Shown here: one piece after another, positions 1 to 5,247 of the stretch
Numbering within the stretch: the first letter of the stretch is position 1
How the letters are laid out: every line of letters begins with the position of its first letter
Assembly: GCA_028711485.1 (NCBI GenBank)
Contig: JAQTSF010000041.1
Location: 1 to 6,730, forward strand
Reading direction: 5' to 3'
DNA: 6,730 bases
Source of the DNA: Candidatus Iainarchaeum sp.
GTDB taxonomy: Archaea > Micrarchaeota > Micrarchaeia > Anstonellales > Bilamarchaeaceae
Position numbers and translations under genes: made by a program
The notes under the pieces: generated by a model
What the model saw: the letters and a program-made list of their open reading frames with translations, nothing else
Told to the model about the DNA's origin: nothing
Databases searched by the model: none

Positions 1-160
1 AATTCATTACTCCTGATATTAATAATCCCGAAACTGCGATTGCAATCATTCCTAAAGAGGTTATTTTTGCAACCTCCATATATTCATCATTAGTTGGCTT
101 TCTAGATATATGCAATATTCTTATACATCTTTCAAAAAGAACTTTTAAATCCATTCTCAT
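1..160 (-). CDS. secE: Protein translocase subunit SecE / Sec61-gamma, cut by the window edge
   Basis: Small membrane subunit of the SecYEG/Sec61 translocon, which clamps SecY in the cytoplasmic membrane. Reading from 160 downward, 53 codons are visible, starting MRMDLKVLFERCIRIL. An amphipathic helix is followed by the typical RKPTNDEYMEVAKIT segment and a hydrophobic helix (GMIAIAVSGLLISGV), which is the archaeal SecE pattern. The family is usually about 55-70 residues, so only a few C-terminal codons should be missing beyond position 1. The ATG at 160 shares its A with the ftsZ stop (TGATG), so translation is probably coupled. A second in-frame ATG at 154 is a possible alternative start. 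Many euryarchaeal genomes have ftsZ, secE and then spt5/nusG; if that order holds here, spt5 would lie just outside the window. Confidence 0.9.
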   Translation of the reverse strand, partial: MRMDLKVLFERCIRILHISRKPTNDEYMEVAKITSLGMIAIAVSGLLISGVMN

Positions 161-1320
161 CAACCTATAAGATCCAAGTTAAGTTCATCAAGTTCTTCCT
201 CAGGAGATTTTGATTTGTAAAATTTTACACCTGCAAGAACAACAAGTACCCGTACTGAAGATTTTTTCATGTTCTCTTCTAATCTTGCTCCCCATATTAT
301 ATGGGCATTAGGATGAATTCTCTTGGATGTTTCTGAAACAACATATTCAGCTTCTTTTAGTGTTATATCCTGTCCTCCAACTACATTTATAAGTGCTTTT
401 TCAGAAGTGCTTAAATCCGCATCAAGAAGAGGAGAATTAAGAGCAGTTTCAACCGCCACTCTTGCTCTGTCTTCGGTTTTTGCATCTAATGAAGCTTCTC
501 CAAGACCTATAACTGCGTATCCTGTATCTGAAAGTATGGTTTTCAAATCTGCAAAATCAACATTCATCAATCCTGCTCTTGTTATTAATTCAGTTATTCC
601 TTTAACTGAACCTGCAAGAACTTCATCGCACACTTTAAATGCAGTGTCTAATGGAAGGTCCGGAGCAAGTGTTAGGAGTTTGTCATTTTTTATTATTATA
701 ACTGTATCTGCTTTTTTCTTTAATTTTTCTAATCCATCCATTGCGTTTTCCATTCTTATTTTTCCTTCAGAAGCAAAAGGTAAAGTTACAACTGCAATTG
801 TCAAAGCTCCTGCTTTTTTCGCCTGTTCTGCAACTACATGAGCACTTCCAGTCCCTGTTCCTCCTCCAAGACCACAGGTAACAAAAACCATATCCGCATT
901 TTTCACAATTTCATCTATTTCAGTTATACTCTCTTTTGCTGCATCTTCCCCTATTTTTGGATTGCTTCCTGCACCTTTTCCTTTTGTAAGTTGTTTTCCA
1001 ATTATTATTTTTTTGTTTGCCCTTATCGCAAGAAGATGTCTTGCATCTGTGTTCATTGCAATCAATGAAGCTTCTCTTATTTTCATCTCAAAAAGTCTAT
1101 CCAACGTATTGCTTCCACTTCCACCCGCGCCAATAACAACTATCTTCTGTTTGCTTTCTTCAAGGAATTTCATTATTTCCTCATCATCAGCGCTTTTTAC
1201 TATATCCTCTACTATTTTTTTCTCATTTCTTACCCTTATTTGTTCTTTTTTTACATCTGATTCAGGGATTTTTTCTTCAGCTATTTCTTTTTTATCTGGA
1301 ATATTAACATTTTCTTCCAC
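160..1320 (-). CDS. ftsZ: Cell division GTPase FtsZ (archaeal FtsZ1 type)
   Basis: Tubulin-family GTPase that polymerises into the division ring at mid-cell. Numbering from the GTG start proposed here (386 aa), residues 1-57 are a charged, Lys/Glu-rich extension. The nucleotide-binding fold begins with KIVVIGAGGSGSN (about 59-71), the tubulin signature GGGTGTGSA is at 152-160, and the T7 catalytic loop NVDFADLKT is at 253-261, with the aspartates needed for hydrolysis in the neighbouring subunit. The C-terminus is a short acidic tail (EEELDELNLDLIG). The reading frame stays open to an ATG at 1377, but a TATA-like box at 1364-1372 would then lie inside the gene. The GTG at 1318-1320 has a Shine-Dalgarno GGAG (1329-1332) 8 nt upstream and is preferred. 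The secE neighbour supports the FtsZ1 paralogue rather than FtsZ2. All motifs are intact. Confidence 0.95.
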   Translation of the reverse strand: MEENVNIPDKKEIAEEKIPESDVKKEQIRVRNEKKIVEDIVKSADDEEIMKFLEESKQKIVVIGAGGSGSNTLDRLFEMKIREASLIAMNTDARHLLAIRANKKIIIGKQLTKGKGAGSNPKIGEDAAKESITEIDEIVKNADMVFVTCGLGGGTGTGSAHVVAEQAKKAGALTIAVVTLPFASEGKIRMENAMDGLEKLKKKADTVIIIKNDKLLTLAPDLPLDTAFKVCDEVLAGSVKGITELITRAGLMNVDFADLKTILSDTGYAVIGLGEASLDAKTEDRARVAVETALNSPLLDADLSTSEKALINVVGGQDITLKEAEYVVSETSKRIHPNAHIIWGARLEENMKKSSVRVLVVLAGVKFYKSKSPEEELDELNLDLIG

Positions 1321-1328
1321 ATAATCAT

Positions 1329-1332
1329 CTCC
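1329..1332 (-). promoter_or_regulatory. Ribosome binding site that fixes the ftsZ GTG start
   Basis: On the minus strand the sequence reads GGAGATGATTATGTG. The GGAG lies 8 nt before the in-frame GTG. The ATG one base before the GTG is out of frame. No comparable site precedes the ATG at 1377. Confidence 0.65.
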
Positions 1333-1363
1333 ATAACTAATATAGTAATATACTTTACTTAAA

Positions 1364-1372
1364 TTATATAAA
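1364..1372 (-). promoter_or_regulatory. TATA-like box for the ftsZ-secE transcript
   Basis: TTTATATAA on the minus strand. Archaeal initiation about 25 nt downstream would fall near 1342. This leaves a 5' leader of roughly 20 nt containing the GGAG site, which fits the GTG start at 1320. Confidence 0.6.
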
Positions 1373-1385
1373 AACAATTAAAAAG

Positions 1386-1413
1386 TATAGTATTATTACA
1401 CTAGTTTAAATAT
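1386..1413 (+). promoter_or_regulatory. AT-rich promoter region of the surface-protein gene
   Basis: Two TATA-like stretches lie in the divergent gap: TATAGTATT near 1387 and TTTAAATAT near 1405-1413. The gene has a Shine-Dalgarno GAGGT at 1426-1430, six bases before its ATG, so the transcript should begin before 1426. That favours the upstream stretch. The exact box cannot be decided from sequence alone. Confidence 0.35.
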
Positions 1414-1436
1414 TATATTGTTTGTGAGGTAGTATA

Positions 1437-3488
1437 ATGCTTTCCTGTTCAAAATGTGGATCCAAGGTTTTCCTAAAAGGGTCTAAATTCTGTCCAAAAT
1501 GCGGTGGCCATCTTTTATCTGGTAGCCAAAAAGCTCCTAAGCACACAAATCTTTTACTATTTTTTGGCGGAACACTCTTTGCTGTTCTTTTATTATTAGG
1601 AACTGTATTATTTCTTGTATTTACTCCTGGAGAACTCAGTTTTGAATCTGATTCATTACAATTGGAGATTATAGGAGATGGAAGTTCAATATTGGAGATA
1701 CCCATATCTTTAACTAATAAACTGGGAATGCCCTTGATTAATGTTGAAATAACTTCCGAATCTGAAAACGGATCAATTTCATCATGTACTACAGATGAGA
1801 ATGGTATTTGTACATTATTATTTACTCCCCCTAAATCTGCATTTTCATATAATTTAGAAATATCGCTCTATTTTGCAGGAGAAACTAGGAAATTTGATAT
1901 AAACATACTTCCAGATTATGCAAAGAAAATTATTATCTATCCTCAATTAGATTCTCTCCCTGCAGACGGAACATCTTCAATTAAGATCATTTCAAAAGCG
2001 TTTAATCATAAAAATCAGCAGGTTCCTGATGGCACTTTACTTTTATTTGAATTAGAACCCATTGGAGCAGGTACATTATCCGCAAATTCTTGCACTACTC
2101 TCAATGGAGAATGCACTATACTTTATACTAGTTCAATAACTCCCGGCAACATTACTCTACTCGCATCTTCTAATACAGCATCTGCGAACAATAGCATTCT
2201 ACTTTTACCTCTTGAACCAGAACAAATTATTTTAACTATAGCAAATAATTCACTTATAGGTAATGGAAAATCCAATACCATTATAGAGGTTTATTTAGAG
2301 AATAAACTTGGAAAACCAGTATCAAATCATAAAGTTGATTTTACTACGGATCTTGGTACAATCACTTCATTTTGCATATCTGGGAGCGATGGAAAATGCT
2401 CAGTTACTTACACCTCTGCTTTTTCACAAGGAAATGCAAAAATAACTGCATTTTCCTCAGATATTTCAACGTATTCTTATATTCAGCTTCATGGATTTTC
2501 AGATGTTTTGATAGAACTTTCTTTTTATCCAAATTTCGGAGATCCAATATATCCTGCATTTGCACTGAATCACGGATATTTTTCCACACATATGGTTGAG
2601 TTAAAGTTGAAAAATGATGGAACTTCCTCTTTTAGTGGATATATTTCTGTTTCAATACCCGAATGGTCCTCCAAGCAAACAAATTCTGTTTTTATCTCTC
2701 CTGGGGATACTAAGACCTTATTTTTTGATCCTCCTCTTGATGAAAAAGCATTCAATAATCTTCAATCAAGAAATGTTTTATATGAAATATTAATAACTGA
2801 TGAATCAGGTTCTACTATTTTTGAGAGTACTGAACAGGCAACACTCCAGCCTTTCAATAAAATGCCTTGGCAATCTCCTTATTTTGGAGAGGATGCAAAT
2901 GAACTAAACAATGCAATAATTTCTTGGGTTACATATGAAGATCCTGCTATTTTGGAACTGCTTTCTGATTCAGCTCAGCGTCTTCCAGGCAATGCTCTGA
3001 TAGGCTATCAGCAATACTCTTCTGGCTGCGGTCCTTTTGGTTTAAATTCCTGCACTAAGGAAGAAAGTACCTATTTGCAAATGGAAGCTATATATGATGA
3101 ATTGCAGTCAAGGGGAATGCACTATCTAAATGCTCCTGGCAATTATTTTTCTAATGCACAAACAATTTATACTCCTGCGCAGAGTCTTGAAAACGGAGGG
3201 GCAAATTGTATAGATGGCAGTATTGTTTTTGCAAGTGCAATAGTAAGCGCAGGGATGCATGCATTCCTTATTCTTGTTCCTTCCCATGCTTTTGTTTGTG
3301 TGCAAGCACATCCCACAAGCAACTATATTGCATGTGTAGAGACAACTATGATTAGTTCTGGGGATTCTTTTTATGATGCTTCAAGCCAAGGAGAATCCTT
3401 ATTCATAAACTACAATTCAAAAAATCAGCTTAATATAATAGATGTAAACTATGTTCTCTCAGACGGAATGAAAACTTTTCCTAACTAA
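1437..3488 (+). CDS. Membrane-anchored surface protein: zinc ribbon, TM helix, Ig-like repeats, transglutaminase-like domain
   Basis: 683 aa, not matched to a named gene. Residues 4-22 form a four-cysteine zinc ribbon (C4, C7, C19, C22). A basic stretch precedes a transmembrane helix at about 38-62, so the ribbon should be cytoplasmic and the rest outside. Three Ig-like repeats follow (about 70-158, 163-256, 262-350), resembling invasin-type Big_1 domains: each has a Gly- or Pro-led loop and a close cysteine pair in the same place (C117/C125, C219/C226, C313/C321). A further beta-rich domain spans about 356-470. The C-terminal part (about 485-680) looks like a transglutaminase/cysteine-protease fold, with GANCIDG (C591), SHAFV (H617) and VETT (E635) as a plausible Cys-His-acid triad. 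The start is supported by GAGGT six bases upstream. Bond formation, peptide cleavage or a purely structural role are all possible. Domain calls are from motif reading, not a search. Confidence 0.85.
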   Translation: MLSCSKCGSKVFLKGSKFCPKCGGHLLSGSQKAPKHTNLLLFFGGTLFAVLLLLGTVLFLVFTPGELSFESDSLQLEIIGDGSSILEIPISLTNKLGMPLINVEITSESENGSISSCTTDENGICTLLFTPPKSAFSYNLEISLYFAGETRKFDINILPDYAKKIIIYPQLDSLPADGTSSIKIISKAFNHKNQQVPDGTLLLFELEPIGAGTLSANSCTTLNGECTILYTSSITPGNITLLASSNTASANNSILLLPLEPEQIILTIANNSLIGNGKSNTIIEVYLENKLGKPVSNHKVDFTTDLGTITSFCISGSDGKCSVTYTSAFSQGNAKITAFSSDISTYSYIQLHGFSDVLIELSFYPNFGDPIYPAFALNHGYFSTHMVELKLKNDGTSSFSGYISVSIPEWSSKQTNSVFISPGDTKTLFFDPPLDEKAFNNLQSRNVLYEILITDESGSTIFESTEQATLQPFNKMPWQSPYFGEDANELNNAIISWVTYEDPAILELLSDSAQRLPGNALIGYQQYSSGCGPFGLNSCTKEESTYLQMEAIYDELQSRGMHYLNAPGNYFSNAQTIYTPAQSLENGGANCIDGSIVFASAIVSAGMHAFLILVPSHAFVCVQAHPTSNYIACVETTMISSGDSFYDASSQGESLFINYNSKNQLNIIDVNYVLSDGMKTFPN

Positions 3489-4670
3489 TTATTCAAGAAT
3501 ATACACTTTTAGTGGCGGTATTCCATTAAAATAAGTAGAACTATAGGTTTGAGTATATGCTCCAGTACTTAGTATATATACTCTTTCTCCTTCTTTTATA
3601 TCTTCAGGAAGAGAATATTTATAATTCTCATAAAGCGTATCCATGCTATCACATGTCGGACCAGCCAATATAATCTCCTTTGTTTTTTCATGAGGTTTTT
3701 CTTTTTCAGTGAATATAGGGTATTTTATTGATTCATCTATTGTTTCTATCAAACCGCCGAATTTTCCAATGTCCAAGTAAACCCATTTATACTGATTCAT
3801 ATGAGATTTTTTTGAAATCATTATTATCTCGCTTATAATTACTCCAGCATCCCCTACAAGGGATCTTCCAGGCTCAATTATTATTTCAGGAAAACCATTT
3901 CCATTACCTTCAAAATCCTCTTTCAAATATCTTGTAATTTCATTCGCATATAATTCTACATCAAGTGTATGATGAATATACCTGGAAGGTAATCCACCAC
4001 CAAGATTTATCATTTTTAATTTTATTCCTTCTTTTTTTACTGCATCAAAAAGATATTTACATTGACTAATTGCATTATCCCATTGTCCAATATCTCTTTG
4101 CTGTGAACCAACATGAAATGATAAACCATAAGGTTCCAGATTCAAATTTTTGCATTCAAGTATTAATTTATATATCAAATCCTGGTGTGCTCCGAATTTT
4201 CTTGACAGAGGCCAATCAGAACCGCTTGTTTCACACAATATTCTAAAAAAAACTTTAGAACCCGGAGCGTTTTTTGATAGTTTTTGCAGATCACTTTTCG
4301 AATCTGTTGCAAAAAGCCGTATCCCTTTACTATAAGCATAAGCAATATCTTTTTCTTTTTTTATTGTGTTTCCATAACTTATTCTATCTGGTGATATTCC
4401 TGCGTCTAAAAGTTGATCTAATTCATAAATTGTAGCTATATCAAAATTAGAACCTTTTTTATCAAGAAGTTTAATTACTTCTGGGTGCGGATTTGCTTTT
4501 ACTGCATAATATATTTTTGCATACGGTAAATTCTTTACAAGTTCCTCATAATTCTTTTCAATTTTTTCAATATTTATCACTAAGAACGGGGTTTCCTTGC
4601 CTTTTGTAAATTTTTTTATTTTTTCAAACTCCTCTAAGCTCATAAATTCAGTTATCGGTTTATTATTCAT
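3489..4670 (-). CDS. PLP-dependent ornithine (or lysine) decarboxylase, alanine-racemase fold
   Basis: 393 aa, cytoplasmic. Expected reaction: ornithine to putrescine (possibly lysine to cadaverine), the entry into polyamine synthesis. Fold-type III PLP enzyme: PLP lysine K58 in YYAVKAN; NFDIATIYEL at 75-84 with D77 and E83; H186 in SFHVGSQ, which stacks on the PLP ring; the glycine loop LGGGLPSRY (223-231), which holds the phosphate; EPGR (266-269); and the active-site cysteine C340 in GPTCDSMDTLYE followed by GAYT (Y372), both supplied across the dimer. The GPTCDS block separates it from diaminopimelate and arginine decarboxylases and matches short bacterial/eukaryotic ornithine decarboxylases. 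Length is normal. The ATG at 4670 lacks a Shine-Dalgarno but lies about 28 bp from a TATA-like box, suggesting a leaderless mRNA. Substrate choice between ornithine and lysine is not settled. Confidence 0.93.
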   Translation of the reverse strand: MNNKPITEFMSLEEFEKIKKFTKGKETPFLVINIEKIEKNYEELVKNLPYAKIYYAVKANPHPEVIKLLDKKGSNFDIATIYELDQLLDAGISPDRISYGNTIKKEKDIAYAYSKGIRLFATDSKSDLQKLSKNAPGSKVFFRILCETSGSDWPLSRKFGAHQDLIYKLILECKNLNLEPYGLSFHVGSQQRDIGQWDNAISQCKYLFDAVKKEGIKLKMINLGGGLPSRYIHHTLDVELYANEITRYLKEDFEGNGNGFPEIIIEPGRSLVGDAGVIISEIIMISKKSHMNQYKWVYLDIGKFGGLIETIDESIKYPIFTEKEKPHEKTKEIILAGPTCDSMDTLYENYKYSLPEDIKEGERVYILSTGAYTQTYSSTYFNGIPPLKVYILE

Positions 4671-4692
4671 CGGGAACTAAATGAATAGAAAA

Positions 4693-4703
4693 TCTTTTAA
4701 TAT
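4693..4703 (-). promoter_or_regulatory. TATA-like box of the decarboxylase gene
   Basis: AATATTAAAAGATT on the minus strand, centred near 4698, about 28 bp before the ATG at 4670. No Shine-Dalgarno lies between them, so transcription probably starts at or next to the start codon. Confidence 0.55.
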
Positions 4704-4717
4704 TGTCCTTTTAGGGC

Positions 4718-4730
4718 TCTAAAAATTAGA
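4718..4730 (-). terminator. T-rich terminator after tRNA-Asp
   Basis: The minus strand reads TCTAATTTTTAGA: a five-T run inside a small TCTAA/TTAGA inverted repeat, starting 5 bases after the tRNA 3' end. Oligo-T tracts are the usual archaeal termination signal. It sits before the decarboxylase TATA box, so the two transcripts are probably separate. Confidence 0.45.
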
Positions 4731-4748
4731 ACTACGCCCCGGCCGGGG

Positions 4749-4793
4749 ATTTCGCAAATTTTTTGGTGCAGCTTTTTATACACCAAAAAGTGC
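4749..4793 (-). other. T-loop intron of tRNA-Asp (position 59/60), 45 nt
   Basis: It fits a full BHB fold. The outer helix is the T-stem. The central four-pair helix is exon TTCG (bases 54-57, plus-strand 4796-4799) with intron CGAA (4751-4754). The three-base bulges are AA|G (5' site) and AT|C (3' site). The intron then folds into a nine-pair hairpin TTTTTGGTG/CACCAAAAA (4760-4768 with 4781-4789). Cutting inside the bulges gives the seven-base loop TTCGAAC. Confidence 0.88.
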
Positions 4794-4836
4794 TTCGAAC
4801 CCGGGTCGCCGGCTTGACAGGCCGAAATGCTGACCA

Positions 4837-4874
4837 AAGTGCATTTTTGCTTGAATTATACAAAGCATAAAATT
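4837..4874 (-). other. D-loop intron of tRNA-Asp, 38 nt
   Basis: It lies after base 15. The central helix is exon GTGT (bases 10-13, 4877-4880) with intron GCAC (4839-4842). The bulges are AG|A and TT|T. The inner hairpin is ATTTT/AAAAT, then, past one bulged A, TGCTT/AAGCA. Excision leaves the D-loop AGTGGTCA. The outer helix of a full BHB is weak, so this is a relaxed form. Confidence 0.85.
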
Positions 4875-4897
4875 CTACACTACCGGAGCATACCTAA

Positions 4898-4917
4898 TTT
4901 TTCTTATACAAGAAAAA
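4898..4917 (-). terminator. T-rich inverted repeat between the tRNA genes
   Basis: The minus strand reads TTTTTCTT, GTAT, AAGAAAAA: a perfect eight-pair inverted repeat. The T-run could end the tRNA-Tyr transcript. It also spans the expected start region of tRNA-Asp transcription, just downstream of its TATA-like box, so its role is uncertain. Confidence 0.3.
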
Positions 4918-4919
4918 GA

Positions 4920-4927
4920 ATATAAAA
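4920..4927 (-). promoter_or_regulatory. TATA-like box of tRNA-Asp
   Basis: TTTTATAT on the minus strand, about 34 bp before the tRNA 5' end at 4889. This fits initiation a few bases upstream of the mature tRNA and suggests tRNA-Asp can be transcribed apart from tRNA-Tyr. Confidence 0.5.
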
Positions 4928-4934
4928 CGTCTGT

Positions 4935-4979
4935 TTGAACCGAAGTTCAAGTCCTTTATTTTGTAAAAACAAAATAAAG
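4935..4979 (-). other. Two hairpins in the 3' trailer of tRNA-Tyr
   Basis: Directly after the discriminator base at 4980 comes a ten-pair hairpin CTTTATTTTG/CAAAATAAAG (4970-4979 with 4954-4963, six-base loop). Three bases later comes TTGAAC-TTCG-GTTCAA (4935-4950), a six-pair stem capped by a C(UUCG)G tetraloop, which is very stable. Neither is followed at once by a strong T-run. They could block 3' exonucleases, mark the processing site, or be a small independent RNA. Confidence 0.6.
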
Positions 4980-4993
4980 TCCCGCTGGCCAGA

Positions 4994-5079
4994 TTTTCAA
5001 TCAAAAGACGTGATATATGTCTCATGGTTTTTGCAACCATGCTTTTTGCCGTAAGTTGGTACTCATTCAAAAAGCCGGA
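4994..5079 (-). other. T-loop intron of tRNA-Tyr (position 59/60), 86 nt
   Basis: The central helix is exon TTCG (bases 54-57) with intron TGAA (4996-4999), including one G-U pair. The bulges are AA|T on both sides, and excision leaves TTCGAAT. Inside are two hairpins: GCTTTTTG/CAAAAAGC (5068-5075 with 5041-5048, 19-base loop) and CATGGTT/AACCATG (5035-5041 with 5023-5029). No inner helix directly follows the bulge, so the motif is a bulge-helix-loop. The insert is longer than the mature tRNA. Confidence 0.85.
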
Positions 5080-5101
5080 TTCGAACTAGCAACCTATTGG
5101 T

Positions 5102-5143
5102 ATCAGCGATTATTTCTTTCAACTAAAAATGTTGAAAAACAAA
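5102..5143 (-). other. Anticodon-loop intron of tRNA-Tyr (37/38), 42 nt
   Basis: It sits at the canonical archaeal intron position. It contains a seven-pair hairpin TTTCAAC/GTTGAAA (5131-5137 with 5117-5123). The central helix is weak: exon CTGT (32-35) with intron GCTG has one U-U mismatch and one U-G pair. The boundaries rest mainly on the regular anticodon stem and on loop CTGTAGA, which is typical for archaeal tRNA-Tyr. Confidence 0.85.
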
Positions 5144-5164
5144 CTACAGCCAATCGCTCTACCG

Positions 5165-5196
5165 TTGCTCGCTTGAAAAGCATTGCCTTTCAAGTT
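5165..5196 (-). other. D-loop intron of tRNA-Tyr, 32 nt
   Basis: The intron forms a ten-pair hairpin CTTGAAAGGC/GCTTTTCAAG (5185-5194 with 5172-5181, one G-U, three-base loop). Intron GAGC (5167-5170) can pair with exon GCTC (bases 10-13, 5199-5202) as the central helix. It is an exact copy of the exon GAGC (5156-5159) that forms the mature D-stem. With cuts at AA|A and AA|C the D-loop becomes AACGGTA. The boundary could shift by a base. Confidence 0.82.
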
Positions 5197-5237
5197 TTGA
5201 GCTACAGCGGGATAGAACTATATTGTCTTAGATTAGG

Positions 5238-5247
5238 TTTAAAAAAG
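5238..5247. promoter_or_regulatory. TATA-like box between tRNA-Tyr and the HAD gene, possibly shared
   Basis: TTTAAAAAAG on the plus strand, CTTTTTTAAA on the minus strand. Its centre is about 31 bp from the tRNA-Tyr 5' end (5211) and about 28 bp from the ATG at 5270. It is the only clear AT-rich box at suitable distance for either gene, and each direction would give an almost leaderless transcript. Confidence 0.45.

Larger units (their letters stand above)
4735..4889 (-). tRNA. tRNA-Asp (GTC anticodon) with two introns
   Basis: Spliced by eye, the 72-nt tRNA has an acceptor stem GCTCCGG/CCGGGGC (one U-G pair), discriminator G73, a D-arm starting GTGT (10-13), an anticodon stem TCGGC/GCCGG with loop CTGTCAA, a four-base variable region CGAC, and a T-stem CCGGG/CCCGG with loop TTCGAAC. 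The anticodon GTC is at 4816-4818 on the plus strand. G73 and the four-base variable region match archaeal tRNA-Asp. CCA is not encoded. Introns interrupt the D-loop (4837-4874) and the T-loop (4749-4793), while the anticodon loop is intact. A TATA-like box lies about 34 bp upstream. An uninterrupted tRNA search could miss this gene or misplace its ends. Confidence 0.93.
4980..5211 (-). tRNA. tRNA-Tyr (GTA anticodon) with three introns
   Basis: The 232-nt gene reduces to a 72-nt tRNA. The acceptor stem is CCCGCTG/CAGCGGG with A73, the D-stem GCTC/GAGC with loop AACGGTA, the anticodon stem ATTGG/CCAAT with loop CTGTAGA, the variable region AGGTT, and the T-stem GCTAG/CTGGC with loop TTCGAAT. 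The anticodon GTA is at 5145-5147 on the plus strand. The C1-G72 pair and A73 are archaeal tRNA-Tyr identity elements. The introns are 5165-5196 (D-loop), 5102-5143 (anticodon loop, 37/38) and 4994-5079 (T-loop, 59/60), 160 nt in all. The 3' acceptor strand lies beyond the long T-loop intron, and only with it does the T-stem pair fully: the CCGGC that follows TTCGAAT directly leaves an A-C mismatch. No CCA is encoded. Confidence 0.92.

Noticed and set aside
323..841. A 172-codon plus-strand reading frame inside ftsZ
   Set aside because: It lies fully opposite a well-conserved gene with all FtsZ motifs. Its Ser/Ala/Thr-rich product is typical of an antisense shadow.
4927..5011. A six-base match between the tRNA-Tyr T-loop intron (5006-5011) and the trailer (4927-4932) as a deliberate closing stem
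   Set aside because: ACGTCT/AGACGT is only six pairs, is not extended on either side, and its trailer copy abuts the tRNA-Asp TATA-like box, so chance is the simpler explanation.
4994..5079. A C/D-box guide RNA inside the long tRNA-Tyr intron
   Set aside because: ATGAGA resembles part of box C, but no matching box D with proper spacing was found.
4735..5211. Split (trans-spliced) or permuted tRNA genes
   Set aside because: All exon parts lie in normal 5' to 3' order on one strand, and each insert can be removed in cis with helix and bulge pairing, so ordinary introns explain the data.
5056..5211. A tRNA-Tyr ending directly after TTCGAATCCGGC
   Set aside because: That reading leaves an A-C mismatch in the T-stem and no 3' acceptor strand. 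The CTGGC plus CAGCGGG at 4981-4992 completes both stems exactly.
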